A stretch of DNA of 51,790 nt from Desulfuromonadales bacterium. Lineage in GTDB: Bacteria > Desulfobacterota > Desulfuromonadia > Desulfuromonadales > JAHYIW01. Position numbers and translations under genes: made by a program. Positions 7,710 through 16,740 of this stretch are shown one piece after another (the first letter of the stretch is position 1; the number at the start of each line of letters is the position of its first letter). Below the pieces are notes generated by a model. The model was not told the DNA's origin. It was given only the letters and a program-made list of their open reading frames with translations, and searched no databases. The stretch is from contig JARGFI010000017.1 in assembly GCA_029210745.1 (NCBI GenBank), forward strand, positions 1 to 51,790, given 5' to 3'.

Positions 7710-10700
7710 TTACTTGCCGCAGTCTGCCTGCATTTCAGCCAATTTCTTGTACAAGTCAAAGCGCGTGGCCGTTTCTTTACTTTGTTCCTTCATCAGTTGC
7801 TCGGCCATTTCCGGCTGAATCTTCTTCAACACCCGATAGCGATTTTCTCCGTAGGCGTACTCTTCGAAGGAGATCGTCGGCTCCTTGCTGTCGAGTTGCA
7901 GCGGGTTCTTCCCTTCGTCAGCCAGGCGCGGATCGTAACGGAACAGCGGCCAGTGTCCGCAAGCAACGGCTTTTTTGCACTCGTCCACAGCGGTGGTCAT
8001 GTCGATACCATGGGCGATACAGTGGCTGTAAGCAAGGATCAGTGACGGACCATCGTAGGCATCGGCCTCAATCATTGCCTTGACTACCTGTGCCGGATTC
8101 GACATAGAGACCTTGGCGACATAGATATTGCCATAGGTCATGGCAATCATCCCCAGATCCTTCTTCGGCATCCGCTTGCCGCCGGCGGCAAACTGGGCCA
8201 CAGCACCGAGCGGAGTCGCCTTGGAGGCTTGACCGCCGGTATTGGAGTAAACCTCGGTGTCGAGGACCAACACGTTGACGTTCTCGCCGGAGGCGAGGAC
8301 ATGGTCAAGGCCGCCATAACCGATATCGTAAGCCCAGCCGTCGCCACCGTGGATCCAGACCGATTTTTTGACCAGATAATCGGCGACCGAGAGCAGGTTC
8401 TTGCTTTCGGCGTCGGGGCATTCGGTCAACGCCGTTTTGAGCTTGGCGACGCGCGCGCGCTGCGCCACGATCCCTTCCTGAGTGCTCTGGTCGGCGGTTT
8501 TAATTTTTTCCATCAACCCGACAACATCCTTGCACCCCTTGCAGTCGCAGTTCGCAAGTCTGTCGAGCAGTTCAAGCGCATATTCATTGAACTTGTCGAT
8601 GGTGAGACGGTAACCAAAACCGAACTCGGCGTTGTCCTCGAAGAGCGAATTGCTCCACGCCGGACCAAGACCGTTCTTGTTAGTAGTCCACGGTGTGGTT
8701 GGCAGGTTGCCACCGTAGATCGACGAGCAACCGGTGGCATTCGCGACGACCATGCGATCACCGAACAGTTGCGAGCAGAGCTTGACAAACGGCGTCTCGC
8801 CACAACCGGCACAGGCACCGGAGAACTCGAACATCGGCGGCAACAGCTGGCTCCCTTTGAGGGTAGCACGGTTGATCAGCGCCGGATCGGTATCGGGCAG
8901 ACTGAGGAAGAACTCCCAGTTGAGAGCTTCCTGCTCACGCAGCGGCTCCTGGAAGGTCATATTGATCGCCTTGTGATTTGCGTCGGTCTTGCTCTTGGCC
9001 GGGCAATTGTGTACGCAGGCACCGCAGCCGGTGCAATCTTCGGGCGCGACCTGCAACGCAAATTTCTTTCCGGCCAATTCTTTCCCTTTGGCATCACTTG
9101 TTTTAAACGTGGCTGGAGCGCCGTGGAGATCGGCTTCTTCAACAATCTTCATACGAATGCTGGCATGCGGACAAACAAAGGAACAGATGCCACACTGGAT
9201 ACAGAGTGACTCGTCCCAGACCGGGATATTGACCGCGATGTTGCGTTTTTCGTACTTGGCGGTGCCGGTCGGGAAGGTGCCATCGGCGGGCATTGCCGAA
9301 ATCGGCAGCAGATCGCCTTTGGCATCGATGATCGGGCCGGTGGTCTGGCGAATAAACGCGGGCGCGTCACTCTGGATCGCCGAGGCGATCTTGACCTTGG
9401 TGGTGGGCTGTGCCGGAACAGCCAGTTCGGTAAAGTTGTTGGCACCGGCATCGACCGCCTCGAAATTCATCTTGACCACTTTTTCGCCGGCCTTGCCGTA
9501 AGACTTGACGATAGCGTCCTTGATCTCTTTCTCGGCCAGGGCAAAGTCAATGATGTTGGAGATTTTGAAAAAAGCGGTCTGCATGATCACGTTGATACGG
9601 GGACCGAGTCCGATCTCATTACCAAGCCGCACCCCGTCAATAACGTAAACCTTCATTTGTTTATCGATAATCTGCTGTTGCGTTTCCAGCGGCAGATGAT
9701 CCCAGGTTTCTTCAGCACTGAAGGGTGAATTGATCAGAAAGGTTGCGCCCTGCTTCGCTTTGCCCAGCAAGTCGTACCGGGCCAGGAAAGAAAAATTGTG
9801 GCAGGCAACAAAATCAGCCGAATCGATCAGATAGGGGGAACGAATCACGTCCTTGCCGAAACGCAGATGTGAGGTGGTCATGCTCCCCGCCTTCTTCGAA
9901 TCGTAGACAAAATAAGCCTGGGCGTTGTTGTCGGTGGCATCACCGATGATCTTGATGGAGTTCTTGTTGGCACCGACCGTGCCGTCAGAACCGAGGCCGA
10001 AGAACATCGCCTGATAGGCGTTACTCGGCACCTTGTAACCGGGATCGAAATTGAGGCTGCGACCGGTGACATCATCGTTGATCCCGACCACGAAATGATT
10101 CATCGGCTTGGCGGCGTCGAGATTGTCGAATACGGCCTTGACCATGGCGGGAGTGAACTCGTAGGAGCCAAGACCGTAACGACCGCCAACGATGGCCGGA
10201 TACCCCTTGAATTCAAACTGGCCATCAGCCATTGCCTCGCCGATTGCGGTGCGGACGTTGAGGTACATCGGCTCACCCATGGAACCCGGCTCTTTGGTGC
10301 GATCAAGAACAGCAATACTCTTGACCGTCTTCGGTAATGCCTTGGCAAACTCTTCAGTCAAAAACGGCAGGAACAGACGAACCTTGAGCAGACCGACCTT
10401 GTCGCCCTGAGCGACAAGGTGCTCGACCAGTTCATGGGCTGTGTCGCACCCGGACCCCATCATGACGATGACTTTTTCGGCGTCGGGAGCACCCACGTAG
10501 TCAAACAGGTTGTACTGGCGGCCGGTCAGCTTGGCAAATTTGTCCATCTGCGCCTGAACGATGCCGGGGACCTTGTCGTAGTAAGCATTGACCGTTTCAC
10601 GCCCTTGAAAGTAGACATCCGGGTTCTGGGCGGTACCACGCATCACCGGATGATCCGGCGACAGACCCCGGGCGCGATGTGCACGCACCAGTTCGTCACT

Positions 10701-11288
10701 CACCATGTGACGCATATCGTCCATGGTCAGCTCTTCGATTTTCTGGATTTCAGACGAGGTCCGGAACCCGTCGAAAAAGTGCAGAAACGGAATGCGCGAC
10801 TCCAGAGTCGAGGCCTGGGCGATCAGGGCAAAGTCCATGACCTCCTGGGTATTAGTGGAACAGAGCAGGGCCCAACCGGTAGAGCGAGCTGCCATCACAT
10901 CGGAGTGGTCGCCAAAAATCGACAGCGCCTGAGCAGCAATGGCGCGAGCCGACACATGAAAAACCGTCGAGGTCAATTCGCCGGCGATCTTGAACATGTT
11001 CGGAATCATCAGCAGCAGTCCCTGCGACGCGGTAAAGGTCGTCGTCAGTGCGCCGGTTTGCAGAGCACCGTGAACCGCACCGGCGGCACCACCCTCGGAT
11101 TGCATTTCAACAACCTTGGGAACCGTCCCCCAGATGTTCTTTTCGCCGACGGCACTCTTGGCGTCGGAAACTTCTCCCATCACCGATGATGGGGTGATCG
11201 GGTAGATGGCAATAACCTCGTTGGTCGCATGTGCTACATGGGCTGCGGCAGTATTGCCGTCGATGTTGACCATTTTTCTTGCAGACAT
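7710..11288 (-). CDS. nifJ: Pyruvate:ferredoxin (flavodoxin) oxidoreductase, single-chain
   Basis: This 1192-residue enzyme converts pyruvate and CoA to acetyl-CoA and CO2 while reducing ferredoxin or flavodoxin, and can run in reverse to fix CO2. All domains of the homodimeric type are present: the N-terminal gamma/alpha part (IYPITPSS), a two-cluster ferredoxin insert (CIQCGICSFVCPH and CTGCGACVHNCPAKS), and the thiamine-diphosphate domain (GACAGCGETPF, GGDGWAYDIGYGG). The start has AAGGAG six bases upstream. It lies 109 bp after recR and may share a transcript or have its own promoter. It marks an anaerobic or facultative metabolism with a low-potential ferredoxin pool. Confidence 0.96.
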   Translation of the reverse strand: MSARKMVNIDGNTAAAHVAHATNEVIAIYPITPSSVMGEVSDAKSAVGEKNIWGTVPKVVEMQSEGGAAGAVHGALQTGALTTTFTASQGLLLMIPNMFKIAGELTSTVFHVSARAIAAQALSIFGDHSDVMAARSTGWALLCSTNTQEVMDFALIAQASTLESRIPFLHFFDGFRTSSEIQKIEELTMDDMRHMVSDELVRAHRARGLSPDHPVMRGTAQNPDVYFQGRETVNAYYDKVPGIVQAQMDKFAKLTGRQYNLFDYVGAPDAEKVIVMMGSGCDTAHELVEHLVAQGDKVGLLKVRLFLPFLTEEFAKALPKTVKSIAVLDRTKEPGSMGEPMYLNVRTAIGEAMADGQFEFKGYPAIVGGRYGLGSYEFTPAMVKAVFDNLDAAKPMNHFVVGINDDVTGRSLNFDPGYKVPSNAYQAMFFGLGSDGTVGANKNSIKIIGDATDNNAQAYFVYDSKKAGSMTTSHLRFGKDVIRSPYLIDSADFVACHNFSFLARYDLLGKAKQGATFLINSPFSAEETWDHLPLETQQQIIDKQMKVYVIDGVRLGNEIGLGPRINVIMQTAFFKISNIIDFALAEKEIKDAIVKSYGKAGEKVVKMNFEAVDAGANNFTELAVPAQPTTKVKIASAIQSDAPAFIRQTTGPIIDAKGDLLPISAMPADGTFPTGTAKYEKRNIAVNIPVWDESLCIQCGICSFVCPHASIRMKIVEEADLHGAPATFKTSDAKGKELAGKKFALQVAPEDCTGCGACVHNCPAKSKTDANHKAINMTFQEPLREQEALNWEFFLSLPDTDPALINRATLKGSQLLPPMFEFSGACAGCGETPFVKLCSQLFGDRMVVANATGCSSIYGGNLPTTPWTTNKNGLGPAWSNSLFEDNAEFGFGYRLTIDKFNEYALELLDRLANCDCKGCKDVVGLMEKIKTADQSTQEGIVAQRARVAKLKTALTECPDAESKNLLSVADYLVKKSVWIHGGDGWAYDIGYGGLDHVLASGENVNVLVLDTEVYSNTGGQASKATPLGAVAQFAAGGKRMPKKDLGMIAMTYGNIYVAKVSMSNPAQVVKAMIEADAYDGPSLILAYSHCIAHGIDMTTAVDECKKAVACGHWPLFRYDPRLADEGKNPLQLDSKEPTISFEEYAYGENRYRVLKKIQPEMAEQLMKEQSKETATRFDLYKKLAEMQADCGK

Positions 11289-11397
11289 GTTGATTCTCCT
11301 TCAGCTTGGGATAAATGATGCTTTCAATCGATCATCAAGCGCTATATTGAGCCTAACACTATACTGTATTTCAGTCGCTGACGCGCAGCGACACGTC

Positions 11398-12003
11398 TCA
11401 TTGGGTAAATTGACGGCGCCCCTCAACAGCGTGCAACACTGTCGCGGCATCCACATATTCGAGGTCGCTGCCAAGCGGAATGCCGTGTGCCAGCCGGGAG
11501 ACGCGAATACCGAGTGGCGCGATCAGACGCGCCAGGTAGAGTGCTGTAGCCTCCCCGTCGACATCAAAGTTGGTTGCCAGCAGCACCTCTTCAACTGCCT
11601 CGCTGCGCAGTCGTTCGAGCAGTTCACGAACCTTCAGGCGGTCTGGCCCGATACCGTCAAGGGGCGACAGCGCACCTTGCAGAACGTGGTACCGCCCCCG
11701 AAACGACCGGCTGCGTTCAATCGCCAGCAGATCTTGCGGTTGCTCGACCACACACAGTAATCGTGCTTCACGTTCGGGATCGGTGCAGATCGCACAGGGA
11801 TCGTCTTCGGTAATATGAAAACACTGCGAGCAGAAACCAACCCGTGCTTTCAGCTCGCGAATCGCCCCGGCCAACGCCTCGGCCTCGGAGTTCGGTTGAC
11901 GCAAAATGAAGAAAGCCAACCGTGCGGCGGTCTTGCGACCAACCCCCGGAAACTTCGCCAACTCCGCCACCAAACGGGCGAAAGACGGGATGGAGCTTAA
12001 CAT
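11398..12003 (-). CDS. recR: Recombination mediator RecR
   Basis: The 201-residue protein has the complete RecR layout: an N-terminal helix-hairpin-helix (LAKFPGVGRKTAARLAF), a four-cysteine zinc finger (CSQC ... CAIC), and a Toprim domain (LLCVVEQPQDLLAIE, then ATNFDVDGEATALYLA) with the C-terminal SRLAHGIPLGSDLEYVD segment. RecR works with RecF and RecO to load RecA at single-strand gaps. The order dnaX, ybaB, recR is conserved widely in bacteria. Here an AT-rich 178-bp gap with its own promoter separates it from ybaB. Confidence 0.96.
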   Translation of the reverse strand: MLSSIPSFARLVAELAKFPGVGRKTAARLAFFILRQPNSEAEALAGAIRELKARVGFCSQCFHITEDDPCAICTDPEREARLLCVVEQPQDLLAIERSRSFRGRYHVLQGALSPLDGIGPDRLKVRELLERLRSEAVEEVLLATNFDVDGEATALYLARLIAPLGIRVSRLAHGIPLGSDLEYVDAATVLHAVEGRRQFTQ

Positions 12004-12102
12004 GAGGGCGCCAGGAAATTCAACATTTTAAAATACTGTTTTATTTTTTTACGTTCGGTCAAAATTAACCGCCAAAATTACAATAATGTTAAAATTTAAC
12101 CA

Positions 12103-12125
12103 ATGAGTGGTCTGACCACTTATTG
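12103..12125. promoter_or_regulatory. GntR/FadR-type operator overlapping the recR transcription start
   Basis: A dyad with perfect 7-bp arms AGTGGTC and GACCACT about one central base (12107-12121), extended by AAT/ATT flanks, matches the TGGTCnGACCA pattern known for FadR/PdhR/LldR-type GntR regulators. It begins directly downstream of the -10 box of the minus-strand promoter, where a bound protein would block transcription. Because nifJ follows recR, a pyruvate- or acid-responsive regulator is an attractive guess. No GntR gene is in the window. Confidence 0.5.
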
Positions 12126-12151
12126 TACTTACCATGCAATTTAAACACAAG
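12123..12151 (-). promoter_or_regulatory. Sigma-70-like promoter upstream of recR
   Basis: TTGTGT (12146-12151) and TACAAT (12123-12128) are separated by exactly 17 bp on the minus strand. The predicted start near 12116 falls inside the operator dyad and leaves an AT-rich leader of about 110 nt before recR. Confidence 0.5.
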
Positions 12152-12181
12152 GCAAATATTTTTTGCCGTTCAGCTTGATCG

Positions 12182-12496
12182 TCAAACCAGACCGGGGATA
12201 TTCAGTCCGCCGGTAATTTTCCCCATCTCGCTCTGCGCCAGTTCCTGACTCTGTTTCAACGCCTCGTTGATCGCGGTCATCACCAGATCCTGCAACATCT
12301 CGACATCCTCCGGATCAACAACATCACGTTCAATCTTCAACGACAGCAACTGCTGCTTACCGTTGACAACAGCCGTCACCACGCCGCCACCCGAGCTGGC
12401 CGTAACTTCTTTGTTCACCAGTTCTTCCTGCATCCGCGCCATTTTCTGCTGCATCATTTGCGCTTGCTTCATCATGTTGCCAAAACCTTTTGCCAT
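12182..12496 (-). CDS. ybaB: YbaB/EbfC nucleoid-associated protein
   Basis: The 104-residue product starts MAKGFGNMMKQAQMMQQKMARMQEEL, a Met/Gln-rich helix typical of YbaB/EbfC, followed by the VTASSGGGVVTAVVNGKQQLLSLKI core. These dimeric proteins bind DNA with tweezer-like arms and affect nucleoid organisation. Of the in-frame starts I chose ATG 12496 because AAGGAG lies 8 nt upstream; the ATG two codons earlier (12502) is too close. It follows dnaX by 80 bp in the usual dnaX-ybaB-recR order. Confidence 0.93.
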   Translation of the reverse strand: MAKGFGNMMKQAQMMQQKMARMQEELVNKEVTASSGGGVVTAVVNGKQQLLSLKIERDVVDPEDVEMLQDLVMTAINEALKQSQELAQSEMGKITGGLNIPGLV

Positions 12497-12576
12497 GAGC
12501 ATATCTCCTTCGGTCGCGGTTGAACCGCACGTTGTCGTCATTACAGAAAGTGCGTTGTCCGCCAGCGGGCAACGCA

Positions 12577-14256
12577 TCAAACAAAGCCTTTATCAATCGC
12601 CTTCACACTCTCGACTTTGCCCGCGAAAATATCCAGGGCCTTTTTCACCATCGGGTGTTCCAGCGCATCATCACGCAAGCGCTTCTTGCGATCTGTTTCC
12701 CGCGTGTGGCGTTCCTCATTTAACGACAGTGGTGCGGCCACATCCTTGTTCCGCGCTGTCACCTTGACCTGTACCGCCATGCCAAAATATTCGTTGGCCA
12801 ATTCGGCAAGGGCGTTGCGGTTATCCTCATCCTGAAGCTGGGCCAGCTGGAATGAACCGCTTGCCAGACCGACTTCGAGCACCTCCGGCGGCAGCGACAT
12901 CGGACTGGCATGCTCAAGGAGCGAAGCAATCAGCGGACGGCGACGGCTTTTAACATGCTCCACCAGCCCAACCCAGCTTTTCGCGGAGTTCGTCGCCGAC
13001 GGCGGAGCTTCAGCCTTTTTTGGCGGCGGCCCTCCCGGCGGCGGCGCCGCCCCTGGGGCAACCGGCAGAGGGGGGGGGGATGAACGCGGCAGCGTCGTTA
13101 CGCCGCCACTGCCCAGCCGACATTCCAGCTGTTCCAGTTTGTGCAGGAGCATCGCGATATCGCGCCCCGGCGGTAATGTGGCAAGGCGGATCAGCGCCAT
13201 TTCCAGCGCCAACCGCGGGAAAGTCGCCTGAGCCAGATCACTTTCAACGTGAATCAACGCCGTCACTGCACGGTGTAATTCCTCGGGCTCGACCGTCGCC
13301 GCCAGGGCGCGCAGTTCGGTGATCTCGTCTGTTGTCATCGGCAACAGATCGCCCGGTTCATCAAGGACACGGCAGAGGACCAGCCCGCGAAAGAGCTCAA
13401 CCAGCTCCTGACAGAACTGGCGAAAAGAATGGCCAAGTTCGTCGATTTTACACACCGCGTCGAGGCACGCGCGGGCATCACGGCGCAGCACCCCTTCAGC
13501 GGCAGCGAAGAGCAGGCGTCGGTCGACCAGCCCGAGCAACGCCTGAACGTCCTCGTCACCGACCTGGTCGCCGCAAAAAGCAATCACCTGATCGAGGGTC
13601 GACAGCGCATCGCGCATACTCCCCTCTCCGCGCCGGGCAATCAACATCAACGCTCGATCGGAAATCTCCATCCCTTCCGCGGTGACGATCTCGCGCAACC
13701 GATGAACCAGCTTGTTGATGTCGATTTTGCGAAAATCGAAACGCTGGCAGCGCGACAGAATGGTGATCGGGATTTTATGCGGCTCAGTCGTCGCGAAGAT
13801 AAATTTGGCGTGCGCGGGGGGCTCTTCAAGGGTTTTCAACAACGCATTGAACGCGTTGATCGACAACATGTGGACTTCATCGATGATGAAGATTTTATAG
13901 TTCGATTTTGCGGGGAGATAACGGATATTTTCGCGCAGGTCACGTACATCGTCGACCCCGGTGTTCGAAGCGCCGTCGATCTCGAAAACATCGACCCCCT
14001 GACCGGCGGTAATTTCCAGACACGCAGGGCAGACATTACACGGGGTTACCGTTGGCCCCTGCTCACAGTTGAGGGCTTTGGCAAGGATGCGGGCGGCAGA
14101 GGTTTTCCCCACCCCGCGCGCACCGGTAAAGAGAAAGGCATGATGGACACGACCGGAGCGAATGGAGTTGCCGAGGGTGCGACTGACGTGCTCCTGGCCA
14201 ACCAGATCCTCAAACAGTTGCGGACGCCATTTGCGCGCCAATACCAGGTAAGACAT
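12577..14256 (-). CDS. dnaX: DNA polymerase III subunits gamma/tau
   Basis: This 559-residue clamp-loader ATPase starts MSYLVLARKWRPQLFEDLVGQEHV, with Walker A GARGVGKT, a four-cysteine zinc module (CEQG...CNVCPAC), the DEVHMLS Walker B and the SRCQRFDF sensor region. A Pro/Ala-rich linker then leads to a tau-like C-terminus. It loads the sliding clamp and bridges polymerase cores. The reading frame stays open 51 codons further upstream, but that stretch encodes the SRP RNA; the conserved MSYL start at 14256 is clearly correct. There is no obvious programmed-frameshift requirement, since the single frame already gives the full tau-like length. Confidence 0.95.
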   Translation of the reverse strand: MSYLVLARKWRPQLFEDLVGQEHVSRTLGNSIRSGRVHHAFLFTGARGVGKTSAARILAKALNCEQGPTVTPCNVCPACLEITAGQGVDVFEIDGASNTGVDDVRDLRENIRYLPAKSNYKIFIIDEVHMLSINAFNALLKTLEEPPAHAKFIFATTEPHKIPITILSRCQRFDFRKIDINKLVHRLREIVTAEGMEISDRALMLIARRGEGSMRDALSTLDQVIAFCGDQVGDEDVQALLGLVDRRLLFAAAEGVLRRDARACLDAVCKIDELGHSFRQFCQELVELFRGLVLCRVLDEPGDLLPMTTDEITELRALAATVEPEELHRAVTALIHVESDLAQATFPRLALEMALIRLATLPPGRDIAMLLHKLEQLECRLGSGGVTTLPRSSPPPLPVAPGAAPPPGGPPPKKAEAPPSATNSAKSWVGLVEHVKSRRRPLIASLLEHASPMSLPPEVLEVGLASGSFQLAQLQDEDNRNALAELANEYFGMAVQVKVTARNKDVAAPLSLNEERHTRETDRKKRLRDDALEHPMVKKALDIFAGKVESVKAIDKGFV

Positions 14257-14307
14257 GGGTCGCGGGCTCCCGTTCAGGGGGATCACCGGGATTACCGGCG
14301 GAAGAGA

Positions 14308-14403
14308 CGACCGGGCACTCCCGCGGCACACGAACAAGATCGCTGCCGCTGCTCCCTTCCGGGCCTGACGGAGTTCACGACCCGTCGTTGCGCGGGACCC
14401 GGC
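14308..14403 (-). ncRNA. ffs: Small signal recognition particle RNA (4.5S)
   Basis: The minus strand carries the diagnostic SRP RNA apical loop GTCAGGCCCGGAAGGGAGCA. Outer strands starting GCCGGGTCCCGCGCAAC pair with a 3' segment GCCGCGGGAGTGCCCGG. The roughly 96-nt length is right for the small bacterial form without an Alu domain. It binds Ffh to target membrane proteins. It lies about 50 bp upstream of dnaX and is probably transcribed with it. The ends are estimated from the outer helix. Confidence 0.9.
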
Positions 14404-14448
14404 CGTCACTTCCGTCGGTAATCTTCCAGTGTGATCAGATCAATAAAT

Positions 14449-14539
<91 letters not shown>

Positions 14540-14666
14540 GCGAGGATGCGTAGAATACATGAATGGCCAGGACGTGTAAAGATTTTTTGTCCCTCTGGTG
14601 CAGGTCGATCCGGACGAAAAAAAGATGCACGATATGCGCTGGTTACTGCACTTGCACCGTATCAGC

Positions 14667-16547
14667 TCACGACATCAGGGGCAGGTCAATGCTGACGCGG
14701 GTATATTCTCCGGCAACACTGTCAATCGCGATGGTTCCCTGATGCAGACGGATGATATCGGCACAGATACTCAACCCCAGCCCCGTCCCTACTCCGGGCT
14801 TTTTGGTGGTGTAAAATGATTTAAGCACATTGGGCAGCACCTGTTGCGGGATGCCGCTGCCGAAGTCGGTGACTTTAATGCTCAGCAAGGCGTGGTGATC
14901 TTTTTCAGTGCGCCGCGCCGACAATACTATTTTCTTGTTGTCATCGTGGTCGGGAAACTTTTCGTTGAGGGCATACCTTGAGTTGCTGAGAAGATTCAGC
15001 AAGACCTGCTCGATCTGATGGGCATTGCATTTGATCTGACCGAGATCGGCGGCAAGCGAGGTTTGCAGGGTAATGCCGTCTTTTTTCAGTTGCAAACTGA
15101 CCAACGACAGGGCTTCCTCAAACAACACCTCAATGTCGTGAAATTTGTGTTCCCCTTTATCATCTCTGGAAAAGGACAACAGGTTTTTAACGATTGTCGC
15201 GACGCGCTCTCCCTCCTTGATGATACGTTCAAGAAGCTCCCTGCTCTTTGCGTCTGTTGTCCGTGACTTGAGGATATCCGCATAGTTGATCACCCCGCTG
15301 ATCGGGTTGTTGATCTCATGTGCCACCCCCGCCGACAACTCGCCGATAGCCGCCAGATGCGAGGTGCGAATCGCCTGATGCTGCAAAGACGTTCTTTCCG
15401 TCATATCATAAAAAAGTCCCTGCAATGCTTCGTGTCCATTGTAGACCACCCTGGCGGCCTTGATTTCGACATCGCGGAGCTGTCCTGTCCGGGTTATAAT
15501 TCGGGACACATGCAGGTCGGAGCTTAACCCTGCGCGGTAATCTTCAAAGCACCGGGAGACGTCCACAGCGCCGGGAGCCTTTAATTCGGGCGGATGCAGG
15601 ATGGCCTGGGACTTGCCGAGCAACGCGTCCTTGTCGCGTTCAACCAGCTGACAGAGGGCCGCGTTAACCGCCAGCAGCTCCCCCGTTTTGATATCCGCCA
15701 CGGCAATGCCGTAGGCGGCTTCGTCAAAGAGAATCCGGTAATTGGCTGCCGATATTTGCAGTTCACCCTGCACCTGGCGGGCGTGAGCCAGTGCCGCGCT
15801 GACCTGCCCAATCTGTAATTCAATTTTTTTCCGCGTGGTGAAAAGAAAGAGCATCCCCACGACCCAAATCACGAGATAGGTTATGAAGTGTTGTTGTGCT
15901 ACCGTTTCAGAAACCTCTCTATACGGTGCCAGCGGCACGGATACACTGATTCCGCCACGGATCTGCCCGACAGCATGCCCTTGCTGTTGATGACATTTCA
16001 GGCAGCTTGCTTCCGTCACCATCGGGAACATTTCACGAAGAAATTGCTGGCCATCTATTTCAGCAACCGTTGAGGCGTGCGGCGCGCCCGCGGCAAAACG
16101 CCGCAACGTTTCTTTTTCCCAGGGGTCGGGGCGGTTCTCCGGGCGGATCGGATTCAGGCTGGTAATGTGCCCGCGGACACCAGCAGCTTCCCCGGCAAGG
16201 ATGAAGACCTGGCGCGTCATATAGGCAGGATTGATCAGGGTGAGTTTTTTGCCGGACGGGGTGACGATATCGCGTTCAGGGATATTTTTGAGGTAGGGAC
16301 TCGGCGGGGTTTCTTCCGTCACCGGGACATACACACCGCCGTGCCGTGCCGCCCACCGCCGGTAGAGCAGATCCTTGTCATAACTCGCCCGCGCCTCGGC
16401 GGAAGCAATATCGAGAAAAGCTCTTCTGTCGGTACTGTGCTGATACCACGCCAACAGCAGGATCAGGATTGTCCACCCCGCAAAAGCGATCGACCATAGC
16501 GCGCAGCGTGTCGTGCTTGACTGAAAATTCCGGGCACTGAATGACAT
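14667..16547 (-). CDS. Membrane histidine kinase with DUF3365 c-haem sensor domain and PAS
   Basis: The 626-residue protein has a transmembrane helix at 18-35, a periplasmic DUF3365 (Tll0287-like) domain to about 215, a second helix at 220-238, a PAS domain (about 265-380), the HisKA box GVAHEINNPISG with phospho-acceptor H410, and a HATPase domain (NLLSNSRYAL, GSGIP, GTGLGLSI). The periplasmic domain contains a covalent-haem motif CLKCH at 182-186 (SCLKCHQQQGH). This suggests haem-based sensing of redox state or a gas ligand. No response regulator gene is adjacent, so its partner is elsewhere. The signal is an inference from the haem motif. Confidence 0.88.
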   Translation of the reverse strand: MSFSARNFQSSTTRCALWSIAFAGWTILILLLAWYQHSTDRRAFLDIASAEARASYDKDLLYRRWAARHGGVYVPVTEETPPSPYLKNIPERDIVTPSGKKLTLINPAYMTRQVFILAGEAAGVRGHITSLNPIRPENRPDPWEKETLRRFAAGAPHASTVAEIDGQQFLREMFPMVTEASCLKCHQQQGHAVGQIRGGISVSVPLAPYREVSETVAQQHFITYLVIWVVGMLFLFTTRKKIELQIGQVSAALAHARQVQGELQISAANYRILFDEAAYGIAVADIKTGELLAVNAALCQLVERDKDALLGKSQAILHPPELKAPGAVDVSRCFEDYRAGLSSDLHVSRIITRTGQLRDVEIKAARVVYNGHEALQGLFYDMTERTSLQHQAIRTSHLAAIGELSAGVAHEINNPISGVINYADILKSRTTDAKSRELLERIIKEGERVATIVKNLLSFSRDDKGEHKFHDIEVLFEEALSLVSLQLKKDGITLQTSLAADLGQIKCNAHQIEQVLLNLLSNSRYALNEKFPDHDDNKKIVLSARRTEKDHHALLSIKVTDFGSGIPQQVLPNVLKSFYTTKKPGVGTGLGLSICADIIRLHQGTIAIDSVAGEYTRVSIDLPLMS

Positions 16548-16684
16548 CTCTATCCTGCGGCAAGGCGTGGGGGCATATCAACGGTCAACTTCTGCTCAGC
16601 GTAGAACATCTATCTACGACAGCGATTAAAACAGCAGCGAATCGATATTTTGGGGCGGATAGTTTTAATTTTTTACGACAGCGA

Positions 16685-16726
16685 GCAACGCGCGCCCCCG
16701 AGCGGTTCGCCAGGGGGGCGCGTTGC
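16685..16726 (-). terminator. Stem-loop after serC
   Basis: Arms GCAACGCGCGCCCCC (16685-16699) and GGGGGGCGCGTTGC (16713-16726) form a very GC-rich hairpin 15 bp beyond the serC stop. There is no T-run after it, so it may act as a mRNA 3' end stabiliser or a weak terminator. Confidence 0.5.
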
Positions 16727-16740
16727 CGTTCGCCATGAGA

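Noticed and set aside
14257-14409. Extra 51 codons at the N-terminus of dnaX
   Set aside because: They overlap the SRP RNA; the conserved protein start MSYLVLARKWRP lies at 14256.
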